Source of the DNA: Carallia brachiata
Lineage: Eukaryota; Streptophyta; Magnoliopsida; Malpighiales; Rhizophoraceae
Length of the DNA stretch: 64,000 nt
Direction of reading: 5' to 3'
Assembly: GCA_021464245.1 (NCBI GenBank)
Contig: JADCRB010000112.1
Span: 29,834 to 93,833 of the forward strand
In this document: positions 24,811-37,440 of the stretch, piece by piece
How positions within the stretch are numbered: the first letter of the stretch is position 1
How the letters are laid out: each line of letters opens with the position of its first letter
Notes under the pieces: generated by a model
What the model was told of the DNA's origin: nothing
Databases searched by the model: none
What the model saw: only the letters and a program-made list of their open reading frames with translations
Program-made: the position numbers and the translations under genes

Positions 24811-24820
24811 CTATATATGT
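24811..24820 (+). promoter_or_regulatory. TATA-like box upstream of the chalcone-synthase-like exon
   Basis: The sequence ctatatatgt lies about 150 bp before the ATG at 24970. A cacgtag element (partial G-box) lies near 24705. It is plausible as a relic promoter only. Confidence 0.4.
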
Positions 24821-24969
24821 TCCTATAGCCATATGCCATTAGCATCCCCAACCCGCGAGGAAACATAAGCTTTGGCGAATTTGCATACTATACGTTTCCT
24901 CTGCAGCTTTTCCACTTCCCTATTCTTAGTACTAAGAAGTCAGGTTCAAGTACAAATTAAGCACAAACA

Positions 24970-25153
24970 ATGAGTCCAGTGGTGGACGAGATAATCCAAA
25001 ATGCTCAGAAAGCCGCAGTTATGGCCGCCATACTAGTCATTGGCACGGCCAACTCACCATATTGTGCATATCAAACAGATTATTCTGATTATTATTTCAA
25101 GATCACCAATAGTGAATACAAGACAGAACTTAAAAAGACTTTCAAACGCATAT
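24970..25153 (+). pseudogene. Orphan first exon of a chalcone-synthase-like type III polyketide synthase
   Basis: The frame opens [16 protein letters not shown], then [17 protein letters not shown], then [18 protein letters not shown] and FKRIC. Plant chalcone synthase starts with VEEI-NAQRA, LAIGTA-PPN, YPDYYFRITNSEH and FKRMC, and its single conserved intron splits that cysteine codon after T. Here a GT follows at exactly that point (25153/25154). The second exon, which holds the catalytic Cys-His-Asn, is not found on the plus strand before 28 kb; a MITE follows about 60 bp later. The exon is open with no stop but is divergent from the family. It is either a truncated gene copy or separated from its second exon by rearrangement. 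Confidence 0.83.
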
Positions 25154-25212
25154 GTGCGTTTTCATTTATTTTGTTATTATTATTTTTTTAACGAAAAACC
25201 TTTTGCTGTTTT

Positions 25213-25482
25213 TTAGGTAGTTATTTTGTAGCTGTCATTATACAATATGACAAGTAAATTATGCAACGGGACAGAGGAATTAGAAGGAAATTATATGATA
25301 TGTCAAAAAAATTATATGGATTGTATAACCAATCATTAAAAAAAAACGTTCTTATTAGCTGATACATGTTGTATAATTTCTTTTAATATATCGCATAATT
25401 TCATTTTAATTCATCCGCCACATCATATAATTTATCTGTTATGTTGTATAGTGACAGCTACAAAACAGTCACTCAGTAGACA
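25213..25482. mobile_element. 270-bp MITE just after the chalcone-synthase-like exon
   Basis: Long inverted ends pair ttttgtagctgtcattatac (about 25224) with gtatagtgacagctacaaaa (about 25447), continued by further paired sequence such as tgacaagtaaattat with ataatttatctgtta. The exact termini and target duplication are uncertain. Confidence 0.75.
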
Positions 25483-28096
25483 ACCATATAGTAGTGCTCT
25501 TTTTTTAATTTGGTCGTCACCTATTCCTTTTTATTTTTATTTTTTTTCTTTTACTCAAATAAATTTCATATAAATGATTTTTAAATGAATTGCAACTCTA
25601 CTCTTGCTCAAACAAACAAACCTTTATTGATAGAGTCACAGAAATTTTAACAAATATACACCATTAAACGGCTAAAGCATTTCAATTTCAATTTTGTTTT
25701 TATTCTTCGGGGTGCTGCAAACACAACTTAGATTTATATTAATTAGTTACCGACAGCTTCTTTTGCTTAAAATACAAAGGTTATATACTGGGTTCGAAGC
25801 CTTATGCTGTCAATCGGTTTTTGATTGAGTTATCTTTTTGGAATCCACCCATATATATTTGTTTATCTGTGTTTCTGTGATTTGGAGATTTAGATGTGTT
25901 GATTGGCTTTGAGGCACTGGAAAACAATGACAGTTGCTGGTATAGGATTTTTAGCTTCTTGGATTCAGACCAAGAATTTCTCTGTGTTCTTCTTCTTCAC
26001 TCTAAAGTACTTACATGTATATTATATATCCCTTTCCCTTGCTGTTCCATTTCTAAGACTCCAATCGAACAGTGCAGTTTGCCTTATTCTCTTTCCCTCC
26101 TTCTCATGAGATACACTGCAACATTTTCTTTTTCTGTTTTGGGTCTAAATCTATTTCGCTCATCAATGCATCGACTAATTTAATGTGCATTAATTATAAC
26201 AAAAAATAAAAATAAAAAATAATGGCGGAAGCCGATCGTTCTGGTCAAAAGGCGACTCGATGACAGTTGTTTTAACATACATGTATAGGTGAAAAATCAA
26301 AGATAAGGAAACGCCATATGCACATGACAGAAGAATTGCTGAAAGAGAATCCCAACATTTGCACATACATGGCACCATCCCTGGATGCACGCTAAGACAT
26401 AGTGGTGGTGGAGGTCCCGAAGCTAGGAATTTTTAAAAATAATATTAGTAATTTTCATATCATTTTGGAATAATTGTTTCTTAATTACATATCAACTTGC
26501 CCACTAATTATAATTTCTGGTTCCATTTTTCTTTTTCTTATGTTTGTATGGAGAAAGGATTGAATTCTAGATTTGAAACCAAGAATTCTACTATTTAACT
26601 TTGTGTCTAGTGGCTTCTCGATTCACTGCTTCGTCTTAGTCCAAGGCTCTGTGCCCAATTCCAAGCTAGCAAGCCTCCAGTGGGTCTGTCTCCAAGCCTA
26701 CTAGTGCAAACCAAGTCACCTGTTTGGTTTGTTCGCTGCTAGTTGCTTCGATCCTGACTTTAACCCTTTGAAGTTTATAGCTCTACAATTGTATAATTTT
26801 TCTTCGTCTAAGCTTTGTCTTCAATTAGTTTCTGGTTGGTGTCACGTATGAATTATGATTGTTCGCCCCTTTTTTTTATAGATTGTTCGATCCTTACGTA
26901 CAATGATTTGCTCCATTTTGTTGCAAAGTATCGTATAAATAGCTTTTTAATGATTAGTAGCTTATCCAGTCAACTTGTTCACACATACTGTTCATAATTG
27001 ATGGAGAATCAAGTTTATTAGAAATCAATCCGAAGCAACCAAACAAACCAAAGAAAAATCTATGTTTTTTGTTTGGTTTTTTATTTTTTTAATAATCTTC
27101 GTTTATGTTGAATTCCTTCTTTTTTTTTTTTCAAGAACCCCTTATTTGATTTTGGCGGAACACAGACAAAATTAAATAAAATTATCGTTTAGTTAACTAA
27201 AGGAATGCTAAAAGAGATAACTCTATTATTATTATTATTTTAATGAAGAAATTGAAAAGTTATCTATGCACACGAAAAGATGATTCCTTCACACTTAGTT
27301 AGCTCATCAAATCATCAAATTAAAAGTGAAAAAAGGAAAGAATAAGCGTAATTGTAAGAAAAATTGACCACAGCGGAAAATGTATACTTATATATGCACA
27401 CGAAATTGCAAATATGAGGAAGAAAGAGATGTTCTTACTAGGGAAATGAACAGGCGGTGTAGATTTGGTGGAGGCTCGAATTTTGGGTCTTCTTTAGCGA
27501 TTTCGTTATTTCCTCCTTAAATTTCCTCTTTTGCCAACGAAATTTCCCCCAAATATCCTAAATCCACACGAAGAAGAAGAAGAAGAAGAAGAAAGGAGGA
27601 AGGCAAAGTCGACTTAAAAATCCCAATATAATAAAAATTGTTTTTTGACTTTTGGGGAGGGTTGATGAATCAGAATAATTAAGACCCGCGGGCATTGATT
27701 GATTAGTCCGGTTACTGTAACATAATGTTTTTTTACGGCAACAAATTTCACTTAATATTACTAACATAACTTTGTTTGCTACATGTTCCATTAGTACTCA
27801 ACAGAAAGGCTATCCATTAGCGAGAAATTTTTTTAAAAAAAAATAAGTGTTATAATAATACTAAATACTTTTAAAATAACTCGAAGTATGTTTGAAAGCT
27901 TTTTTTTAAAATAAATTTTACGATAATATTAATTTTGTTTAGAGTTTAGATTTTAAAAAAAATACAAAAATTAAAAAATACAATAAATAGCTGCACATCA
28001 GCTCCACGTCGGAGCTCGCATAGCCCTGTGACCGAACTCTTGACGAACATGTTCATGGTTTATAGCAGAAAGGAATCGTATAAAAAGAAATGTTAG
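25483..28096. other. Spacer, nothing recognised
   Basis: Open frames in this stretch (for example 25896-26183) look like chance frames in T-rich DNA. A short GAA run is present at about 27570-27592. I found no second exon for the upstream polyketide synthase relic. Confidence 0.5.
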
Positions 28097-29099
28097 TCTA
28101 GTTTTAGATAAACATGACAATTGGGTTGGACGGTCCGTGGGTTGTGCTAAATACGGTCTGTGTTATATAGTGTCAGGCTCGGGATGGGCATGATTAATAT
28201 TAGGGTTTGAACTGAACTTACATTTTTAGATTTATGGGCCGAGTCAGGCACGGCCCATGATAGGCCTGAGTTCAGGCACGGCCTAAGTCTAAGTATGGTC
28301 CAAGCTCAACTTATAAATAAACTCAATATAAATCTTTTTAAAAATGAGTTTAAAATTAAAATGAGAAGTATAGGCAACAAGTTTTGAATCATGATTTAAG
28401 AGAATAAAAGTATCAACTTCCTTCACTAAATTAAGTATATTGGTTTATACATTTTTTTTATTTTTTATTTAACATAACAGAATATATCACTATTTCATAA
28501 AATTTTTTATTTATTTTTTTCATAAATTATGAATGATAAAAGTTAGATACAATATTTATATGATAGATTTATTTAAATTTTAACAAAAAAAATATATGTG
28601 ATATAATATTTTATTTGTATTGTTTTGATTAAAATTTAATATTTCACTTTTGTAATTCGTTATTTTAAATCTTAAGTTTAAATATTTAATTAAAAAATAA
28701 TATTTTTTTGATGTTTCACTTAAATTTTATATTTATTTATTTATAAAAATGTATGATACTATTCAAAAATGATAAATTATACAAGTGTGGCTTGATTTTA
28801 ATATGATCAATCATTTGGGTATATTACAATTTAAGCACGATCAATGACTTAGACACGATAAAGTAGCGGCCCAATTACGGCACAATGAGTAGCTCAAGTA
28901 TGACACGGTAAGTAGTCCAAGCACGATACGACATAAGTTCATAATACTTGGACTTATGGACCGTGTCAGACTCATTATCTAAATTTTTAAATACGGCATA
29001 ATACGACATAAAAGACAAATAAATTGCACCAAGACACAATATAAAATAAGTGGGTTTAAAAAAAAATGGATCGTGCCGTTTGACTCTAGTTTTAGATAA
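28097..29099. mobile_element. About 1-kb degenerate element flanked by a 15-bp direct repeat
   Basis: The 15-bp sequence tctagttttagataa occurs at 28097-28111 and 29085-29099. Between them, GC-richer ends (gggttggacggtccgtggg at the left, ggatcgtgccg at the right) and repeated motifs such as ggcacggcccatgatagg and agcacgatacgacata surround an AT-rich centre. A target duplication of 15 bp is more usual for LINE or SINE retroposition than for DNA transposons. No coding domain is recognisable and the class is uncertain. Confidence 0.6.
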
Positions 29100-29881
29100 T
29101 ATAAGTTGTTCTGCCATTGATTGATTGAGATTTATTGTGCTGAGCCTACCGCGGGATGATGAGTTGGTAATATTGTAGGAGGCAATTAAGTTGAGAATTG
29201 GGCTTTGCCCAATTAGTCGGTAGTTGTGGTTGGCTACGAACAGAGAAGTTGGGGTTTTAAACCCATAACCTTCTCTGCACTCTCTCTCCTCTTTTTCACA
29301 GGTTCTGCAGTTTTTTTGGATACAAAAAAAAAAAAAAAGGAGAAAATTAAGTTTTTTTTTTTTTTTTGTCCATATAAGGCAATTAAGTTAATTGCATATT
29401 TATAGAATAATCACTTAATTGAAAAGTACCCATATCATATATTGGCTGCATTGCAGCCATCAGTTTCCGGAGCAAATGGGTAGCAAGGAATCACCTTTAC
29501 TCAACTTAATGAACTAAGTAAATTTGTTTTCACCAGGCATGCAAGAATTTGTGTCTTCAGTTGAAGTTTCCCATCGCTCTACCACAGTACAGAATACTAA
29601 CTTGTGAAACAGACACCTCGACAACCACAATAAATTAGGCAATGACACTTCTCCTTAACATCCCGAATGCAATTAATCCACAAAACATTAATTTAGCTGA
29701 GTGCGCATAACAGCAATCCTTTGCTAAATTATTAGCCTCTCTAATCAGACTCCAAAGGGATGGCTTTGTGCCTAAATTCACAATAGATACCAAAGAACAC
29801 CGATGATATTTCATGAACTCAATAAACAATCGAGGAAATCTTATTTGAACATTCCCATAAATTTATATAACCCATATTCAT
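29100..29881. other. Spacer downstream of the RING-H2 gene
   Basis: No gene is recognised. This is the 3' side of the minus-strand RING-H2 gene and probably contains its 3' UTR. A poly(T) run lies near 29352-29367. Confidence 0.5.
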
Positions 29882-30571
29882 CTATGCAATTTCAAACCTG
29901 CACAATGGACACACTCTATTCGTCTCAAGCCAATTACAAATGCACTTATCATGAAACAGATGGGTACAAGGCATTCGAGTTGCTTCAGAGCCATTTGAAA
30001 TCTCCTCAAAACAGATGGTGCAATGCATAGATCCTTCAACTTTCACTCTGTCCAATGAATCGATAGACGATTTGCTTGCCGGCTCTAGATTTAGCACTTC
30101 ATCATCACCACCACTGCTACCACTTCCACCAATATTAATAACATCCATGGGAGGAAGATCAATAGTGACCCTCAAGCGAAGAACCTTGCAACCCAAGTAA
30201 CGATTATCCCCTGCCATGTTGCGAGCACCATCAATTATCCTATCAATTATGAATGGCTGAACAGGCACTCCTAAATCAATAAGACTGCTACGTATGGCTG
30301 ATCTTGAGCTTTCCTCACCAAGGACCAACTCGTCACGTTTAAGTAGCAACTCAGACTCAAAGGTGTCGCAGTCCGAGTCATAGAACAAGAACTCGTCTTC
30401 ATCATAAGCTTCTTCTGCTCCTTCCTCCAATGCTAAATGTGACCATCGCATGAACCTGGCCAGAATCTCAATGCGGAACATATTGCAGGGGAAAGAATCT
30501 TCTCCTTCTTCGTTAATGCTGGGAAGTGGGGTTAAATAGCAACAGATTTCATAGTCTTCTTCTCTTGACAT
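29882..30571 (-). CDS. RING-H2 zinc-finger protein (probable E3 ubiquitin ligase)
   Basis: A single uninterrupted frame of 229 residues ends in a canonical RING-H2 finger at residues 184-224: CTIC, then CTHLFHDKC, then CPLC, giving the C3H2C3 ligand order. Such fingers bind two zinc ions and recruit ubiquitin-conjugating enzymes, so the protein probably acts as an E3 ligase; the substrate is unknown. The N-terminal 180 residues are acidic (runs such as EEGAEEAYDEDEF at about 50-62) with no transmembrane segment or signal peptide, which suggests a soluble cytosolic or nuclear protein. A Gly/Ser-rich linker (GGSGSSGGDDE) precedes the finger. The chosen ATG is the first in the frame. The gene is intronless, as many plant RING-H2 genes are. 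It is one of two intact host genes here. Confidence 0.88.
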   Translation of the reverse strand: MSREEDYEICCYLTPLPSINEEGEDSFPCNMFRIEILARFMRWSHLALEEGAEEAYDEDEFLFYDSDCDTFESELLLKRDELVLGEESSRSAIRSSLIDLGVPVQPFIIDRIIDGARNMAGDNRYLGCKVLRLRVTIDLPPMDVINIGGSGSSGGDDEVLNLEPASKSSIDSLDRVKVEGSMHCTICFEEISNGSEATRMPCTHLFHDKCICNWLETNRVCPLCRFEIA

Positions 30572-32900
30572 CTCTTGACAGATCGAGGAGAGGAAGAAAA
30601 AAAGATTGGAATCAATAAGCAGTATAAGCTTCTGGAACGGAAAGAAGTTTTAAAGAAAAAACCGAAAAAAAGGCTAGAGTTTAGGTCCAACTTGAAGTCC
30701 ACTTATTAAGGAGATAAATCTCAACTGAATAGGAAAAATCTCCTCGGAAATCCTCTAAAATATTGGCTGGAGTGGTATTTCAAATTTCAAAAAAAAAAAT
30801 GTAATAATAATAATATATTTAATTTTTCCTCAGTTTGATATTGAGCTATTAGGATTGGGAGAAAATCACTCCAGTAATTGAGGTTGAGTGTAGTTTATGA
30901 TAACTTGTTTCAAATCCCGCATGATACGCATGTATTTCATTTACACTATGATATATATGAAAACTTTAACATAAGGACTAATAAATTAAACGGTATGTCT
31001 TTAATTTATGTCTTGTGTTTGATAGAAACTATTTTTTCGTTTCCTCAACCATTGTAAATTGGTGCTATTATTGCTATCACTGACTATATGGATTGTGTAA
31101 TTATGTAACACCTCCCCTTAAACGGAAATTCATATAATTTTTCTATTAAAATTCATACAGAAGGAACATACAGCTAAGGAAAAGCAATCATAAAACTCAA
31201 TATTATACGCAGCAAAATCGGTTGGATGTCACGAAAAAGTCACATGCACCTAAAAAACAATAACAAATAAACTACAATTACTATAACCATAGATAAATTG
31301 CAGGACCAATCACTTCCGTAAGCTGAAATATAACATTAAATACATAAATTGCAGTAAATAATTTGAAAAAAAACGTAGTATCATTTTGGAGTAGAAGAAT
31401 TTATTTATGTTAAAAGTATTGTTGGACAATCAAAAATTACAATTTTCAAATTTATGGAAAATAAATAATTTTTTGTTTTAAAAATTCATCAGAAAGAATA
31501 AAGAGAATAAGCTTTTTTTTTTTTCTTTTCTATATTTGTTATCCAGTAAAGCTATAACAAATTTAAAGTAAAATAGAAGGGCTTGGCGCACACGTAGATA
31601 GAAAATGGTTTATTTCTCCAAAAAGGACCTATTTTGGAATACCTCTTATTTTTTAATGCTATCACTTAATTTTCTTTGGTTGATTGTTGCCGATCTGACT
31701 ACCAGTCCTCATACGCCTAACTTAAGGGGAGTATGATTAGATGGAATGCAATCAAGGCAAGAGGAGGGTGGTGGTACTGGGTGCTCTTTTTTTCACTGAG
31801 AATTTTTGCAATCTTTTGGCTTTATCCATTAGGCAGTGAAGCAATCACCATGTGACAACTTTTCTTTTTCTTTGACTAGTTTGTTACCAGATCTGGAAGA
31901 TTAATGAGACACTTAACTTATGTGGATGATTATGCTTACTAAGGGTGGCCAGTACTCTCCCTTTTATCTTGCTTTTAGGGAAGTTGGGAATAGAAAGATA
32001 ACTAAAAATGGTGGGCCGAACTTTCTCAGAGTAACGTGAGGATGTCAGTTTCGATTGTAAAGGAGATTGGGTTAGGTTGGCTTTTATGAGAGATTAAAGA
32101 AAAACTTAAATTGTTTATTTGTATTGTGTTAGGTCAAACAGCATAGTTAATGGCTTTTACCAAATACTATCCAAAAAAAAAAAAAAATACCAATCTGTAA
32201 TGAGATTTAAAGTTGTAGAACTGTTTTCAAAAATTGAAAAGGTTTAGAACTACATGAAAAAATTTTTAAAAAATTAAAAAATTTAGGATTTTGAAAAGGA
32301 CATATCCTCCTTGCATATGCCTTGATTTTATTGCCTGAACAGCCTAATTATGATGCAACAGAAGATTAGTGGTATTCATAAGTTTGGTAAGGCTGTTTGT
32401 GGAGAGTAAAAAAGATGTCAAAGTCCAAACTAATTTCTTCTTTTTATTTTTTTTCTTGTTTTTCCGTGGACACCAACCCTTGAACTCCTCACCTCAAGCA
32501 TGATCAAAGCAATACCATCGAAGCAATAAGAGATTGGTACCTCATTTTTTGCAAATTTTTACTAGTCTATAGCTTCTTGTTTCAGGCAGTGACGCTATGC
32601 CCCATCTTGTTGCAACATTTCATTCTTCTGTCACTGTGCTGATGCTCACTGTAACCAGAATCCGGAGGATCAATGAGACACCTTGTCTGGATGATGTATG
32701 CTGCTGCCTGACTGTGGTTGCTGGTATGATATGATTTAGGCTGCTTTTTTTCTTTTTCTATTTGGGAGAGAACTAGTAAAGGATTACCAGATGACAGGGA
32801 TCAAACACTTGCCACGATGGGAATTGAGATAAATTTAGTAGAGTTAGAATTTTTTGTTTAATTCTATATATATATCAACACAGATGAAGAGGGACTTTTT
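30572..32900. other. Upstream region of the RING-H2 gene and spacer
   Basis: The minus-strand promoter of the RING-H2 gene should lie in the first few hundred bases; I see no decisive TATA box. The remainder is AT-rich without recognised genes. Confidence 0.45.
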
Positions 32901-32914
32901 GGCACGTCTGTGAA

Positions 32915-33895
32915 TGGAGTGATACAGTTATGGAGGATAGTGGCTTAGAGGTATGAAGATTTGTATGCCAGGTTTGAGGGATGGGGGCAACTACAATCGC
33001 CTCCTTTGCTTTCTCTTGGGGTTTGAGGTATGGTGGTTTGAGGGATTGGATACCTCCTGCTTGTAAGACAGGCACGAGGGCAGTTTTTTTAAAATTCTTC
33101 TATCTACGTCTTGGGAGACTGTGATGACCGCAGTCGCTATGTGAAAGTGAAGCCATTGTCTATTTCAATATTGTTAAACATCAGAATGGCTGGAGGAAGG
33201 CCCTCAGATGCTTGCGGGCCGAAACAGGCCTCTTGCGATATTTGTGAAAGGAAAGATTTTTGTGTTTGGTGGGCTTGAAAACAACAGCGTTCCGTTTGGG
33301 GGAGATGTTTGATCCCTCTTTGGACGTTTGGGAGCCGCTACCGAATCCTCCTGATGAGTAGGTGGTGCTTGCAGTGAGACTTGTGTAGTGGCAAATCCTC
33401 TTGAAATTCACAGATGGTTATGGCTTCCATTTGGATCACAAAAGATGGACATCCCTTGACAAGGAATTCGGCACTGCTTGATTTGGGACGTCCTGCAAAT
33501 CATCAGGGGCTCGGGGACATCTTTAGTTGGCGACGTTCTGCAGTTGTGAATGATGTGCTATGCTGCTAAATGAATCTATGCCTTGGATATGATTTGTTGA
33601 ATCGTAAATAGTTTCCTCATCCTATGTGCTTTCCACACGTTCTCAGGCTTCCTTTGTAAACTTCCCACTACACCTGCTTACTTTCATGTTCTTGTGCTGG
33701 GAGATGGAGGCTTGTACTTCTTATGGACTTTACTTTCTCCTGGAAACCTGGAGGTTGGTTGGCTTCCATTTGGATCTCCTGATGTTCCTGAGGCCTTGGA
33801 TGAACTGGGGCTCACATCACCTGGTTCCTTGGACTCTTTCAATGTCTTCGAATTTGCAAACGGCTACTGTGAAGATGTAGTGGTGATGTAGGTAA
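32915..33895 (+). pseudogene. Kelch-repeat protein relic
   Basis: Plus-strand pieces in different frames read YEDLYARFEGWGQLQSPP (about 32957), RPLAIFVKGKIFVFGGLE (about 33220), EMFDPSLDVWEPLPNPPDE (about 33302), DGYGFHLDHKRWTSL (about 33414) and VLGDGGLYFLWTLLS (about 33692). Kelch motifs have a hydrophobic run ending in GG, then a spaced Y/F-D and W. That pattern (IFVFGG, then FDP-WEPLP-PP) is clear twice. Stops and frame changes separate the pieces and no F-box is seen. It is a decayed kelch gene, possibly of the plant kelch or F-box-kelch class. Confidence 0.65.
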
Positions 33896-36000
33896 GTGTT
33901 GTATAAAGCTAATGCATCTCCTCCTACACTCCCAGGACATAGTTTAAATCCAGTACATAAATTTGTTCTTCGCTTTCTCTGTTTGCATCTCCATGATTGC
34001 GTTACTCTCCTAAGAGTACTATTTGTTTTTTGGTTTTTATAATTTCATTTATGGAAATAAATGCACAAATTTGGAATCGTGCATACGATTCAATTGTGTA
34101 ATTTAAAGTTTTTGTTTTTTTTTTTTTTGAGAGAAAGTAATTTAAAGTTAACGCACTGTAGACTGATGTATTTTGCCCAACTTGAATCATCTGCAAATCT
34201 ATTTGTGTAGAATAATTAATATATTTTGCAAGTACAAATTATTTGGCTTTTTGTAGATCTTACTCATTTAATAATATATGTATCGATAAATCTATTTAAA
34301 GGATAAATTTCCCTGAATTGTTGGGCATTACCCAAATCAAACGAAGTCAAACAATTAGCAATTAATGGTGTTAGGGGAACTTCCTTCGATATGAAGTTGG
34401 CCGATAAGTGAAAAGCCAAACTCATTTATTTTTGGATTTGCATTATGGGTGGTCCTTTGTAAAATAAAGAAGTTAGGCTCTTCAACAAAATTGGTTCAAG
34501 TAGTCGGAACTGGTGGGTGAGAAACGAAGTTGTGGTGGAGGGGGTCCCACCAAAAAAGGCAGACATTGAACTGGATGACGGGAAATTTCCTGGTAGAGTC
34601 TTTGAACTTAAGGTAATGGTTATCGAAGTGATCCAACTCAAGGAATCCTAATAGGGGGCGCTGGTTATGCCGTTCATCTCCAAATCGATGGCCGCAAAAC
34701 CAGCAACGCCGACATGGAGGCCAACCCTTCAAACACTTCTCAATAGTGTCCAACAAGACCATCTGCTTGGTCAATCTGGTCAAGCAAGATTGGAACCATT
34801 CAAAACTATTAATGTAATTGAACCTGTGAACCAGACTAAAATCATGGCATGAAGTTCACTAATTACCTCTTTTATTATCTCTAAATATTATTGAAAGAAT
34901 AACATAATAGCACGAATTAAACTTTTAAAAAAATAGAAATCACCTTTTAGCAAACATTGATTGATTGCTTTCTCGCCTTATGCAGTGGTAGATTTGTGCT
35001 TTGTCAATTGGCAGATAAATGTTGGCACCTGAAAAAGATTTTGAATACAGGAAGTTGAAGTTACCGAGCAATTATTTATAGCAAAACGAAGCACAAGCTA
35101 TCTTATATTGTTCCTTATCTCATTAGACTAATTGTTCAGAAAGTGCAGTTGTGCACAGAAAAACAAGTACTTATAATTCATATATAAAGGACATTATGAC
35201 CAACAATGCACAAGTAGATTGCTACAAGCCACTTCAACTCCATTTAAATGATTCTTCTGTCTTTTTCGATTAAGGCCCACGTAAACTCAGTCCATTTAGA
35301 GCTAATTATACATTAGGAACTAAAAAGAAAATGATTAACATTACTCAAAATTTTTAACAAAATAGACCCTTACCAGAGGTGGAAGGTCAATGCATGCAGA
35401 TTTCATATATCATAACAGTGGAATCTATTAGAAATTCTATGAGAAGGTTAGGGGGAACGGCAACTTGTATTGCTTCAAAGGAGACACAAACAAACAGGAA
35501 GTATCAACAGAGAGAGTACAATTTCCTCTCCATTTTGGGGGAATGGACATCAATGCGTTTTGTTTAACAAGAGAAGTAATTGAAGTGGTGACCAAACTGA
35601 GGGATAAGTTAAAACAAAAGGGAAACTGCAGTAAAATAGGAAGACAAACAACACAACAACAACAACAGCAACAACAGCGGCAACAACAACAACAAAAAAC
35701 TAAAAAAAGTCAGAACTAAATTAAGATTTATACGACTTTGCAACAGAAAGATTCACCACTGCTAGAGTGAGCCAAACGAACAAAAACGACTGAGACTATA
35801 CATTCAAATTAAAAAGTGAGATAATTAGTAAATAAAAGTTTTAAAAGTAATAAACAACGTGAACTTTGATTTCTATGAAAAATACATATTCAGTCTAATT
35901 AATATTTAATTAGGTTCGAGATCATTAGTTATTTAAATTTTTTTTTAATTTAATTGAAATTCAATGTTTACAAAATTTAAGTTGTTTTTTTTTTTTAGAG
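33896..36000. other. Spacer with CAA/CAG microsatellite
   Basis: No gene was recognised. A minus-strand open frame at 34496-34783 has no family I recognise. Confidence 0.45.
35646..35698. repeat. (CAA)n/(CAG) microsatellite
   Basis: An impure trinucleotide run of caa with cag and cgg interruptions. It translates to polyglutamine in one frame, but the host frame is short and unsupported. Confidence 0.85.
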
Positions 36001-37440
36001 TTAATCTCCCAAAAATATATGAACTTTTCATTTTGTTCTGATTCTACCATTAACTTTTTATTTTTATTTTTTTAAATATTTCACCAACTATTTATTCAGT
36101 TTTAAATCTACCATACTGTAAGAGTAAGGTAACAGATTCTATAAGTTTGCTAACGCGGCGATCCAACGTAGCACAGCTTATCACATAAATATGTCGCTTG
36201 TAAAAAAAGTATTTTTAGGATAAAAATAATAAAAAAAAAAGAAATTTCAACATACAAAAAAAAACTAAAAAAAAATTATTTTTGTCTCCAGCCCAATTTA
36301 AATGTCTAGGCTCTCCCTCTCTCTCTCACATCACACTCTCATTCTCTCTCTCTCTCTCTCTCTCAGTCTCCTTTCTAACTCAAAAGATAGTTCTCACTGT
36401 CAATCTCTCAGTCTCGCACTTTCTCTCCCTCTCTTTCACCCTCCTCGCTCTTTCTCTCACTCTCATCTTCTCATTCTCAGTCTCCTCTCTCACTCTCAAT
36501 ACCGACACTGTGCTAAGGTAATAAAATCAATTTTTGATTTCATTTTTTACTTTAAGTTTTCCTTATTTTTCTTTTTTACCAACTATGAGCTCATAGTTAA
36601 GTTTTAACTTGCAGAGGACAAGGAAATACACCAAACTATGCCTTACAACCTATAAGCGCAGCATAAATGGCTTATTACCAATTTGGAGGATAATTCGTAT
36701 CAAAAAGCTTGAAGAAGAAAAGAGCAATTTTTCCAGTAGTCGTCCAACACCACCCATCTCTGTTCTCTATGCTTTTCGAATCTCATTTACTGAGAGCCAG
36801 AGAAAGAGAGGGAGAGAACGATCGAGGCTAGAGAGATTAAGAGTGAAATCGATACTTTCAGTTAGAGAGGAGACAGAGACCGAGCGAGAGCAACGACAGA
36901 GAGAAAGAGAGGGAGAGACGAGACTTGAAATTGGGTTGGAGACAAAATCAATTTTGCCTTCTGTTTTCTTTTAAGAAAATTTGACTTTGCATGTATATCG
37001 ATAGTTATATTTAATATAAATATTATAATAATTTTATTTATTTTTATAATAAAATTAATAAGATATAATATAAAAATTAACACATAATTTTTTATTATAA
37101 AAATAATAAATATTATTAAAAAAATAATTAAATTTATTATAAAAAATATATTTTATATGTAAATCATTTGAATATTACTGTATATACAGTAAAATGAACT
37201 CTTATGTTTTTTGTCCGTTTGAATTTTTTTAACGTGTGGCATGCCTATGGGGCAGTCTACGTAATGTTGGATCGCCAAGTCGCCATGTCAGCACACTAAC
37301 AAAATCAGTCACCATCTTTCTGACGGCGCGATAGATTTAGATTTGAATAAATGGTTAGTGATATATTTAGAAAAATAAAGAGTTATTGATAGAATCAGAA
37401 TCAAATGAAAAATTAATTTATTTTTAGGAGATTTATTATT
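36001..37440. mobile_element. About 1.44-kb fold-back element with long inverted repeats and CT/GA arms
   Basis: The left end (aatctcccaaaaatata, then tgttctgattctacc, then caactatttattcag) is the inverse of the right end (gaataaatggttagtg, then gatagaatcagaatca, then tttttaggagattt). Further in, ttgtctccagcccaattt at about 36282 is inverse to aaattgggttggagacaa at about 36928. A CT-rich arm (36308-36500) faces a GA-rich arm (about 36790-36925). The single-copy loop is about 36500-36780. Long inverted ends without coding fit a fold-back or Mutator-like non-autonomous transposon. Open frames within it are products of the CT and GA tracts. Confidence 0.72.

Noticed and set aside
36282..36974. 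Open frames across the CT- and GA-rich tracts
   Set aside because: Ser/Leu- and Arg/Glu-rich frames on both strands follow from the microsatellite-like composition and lie inside an inverted-repeat element.
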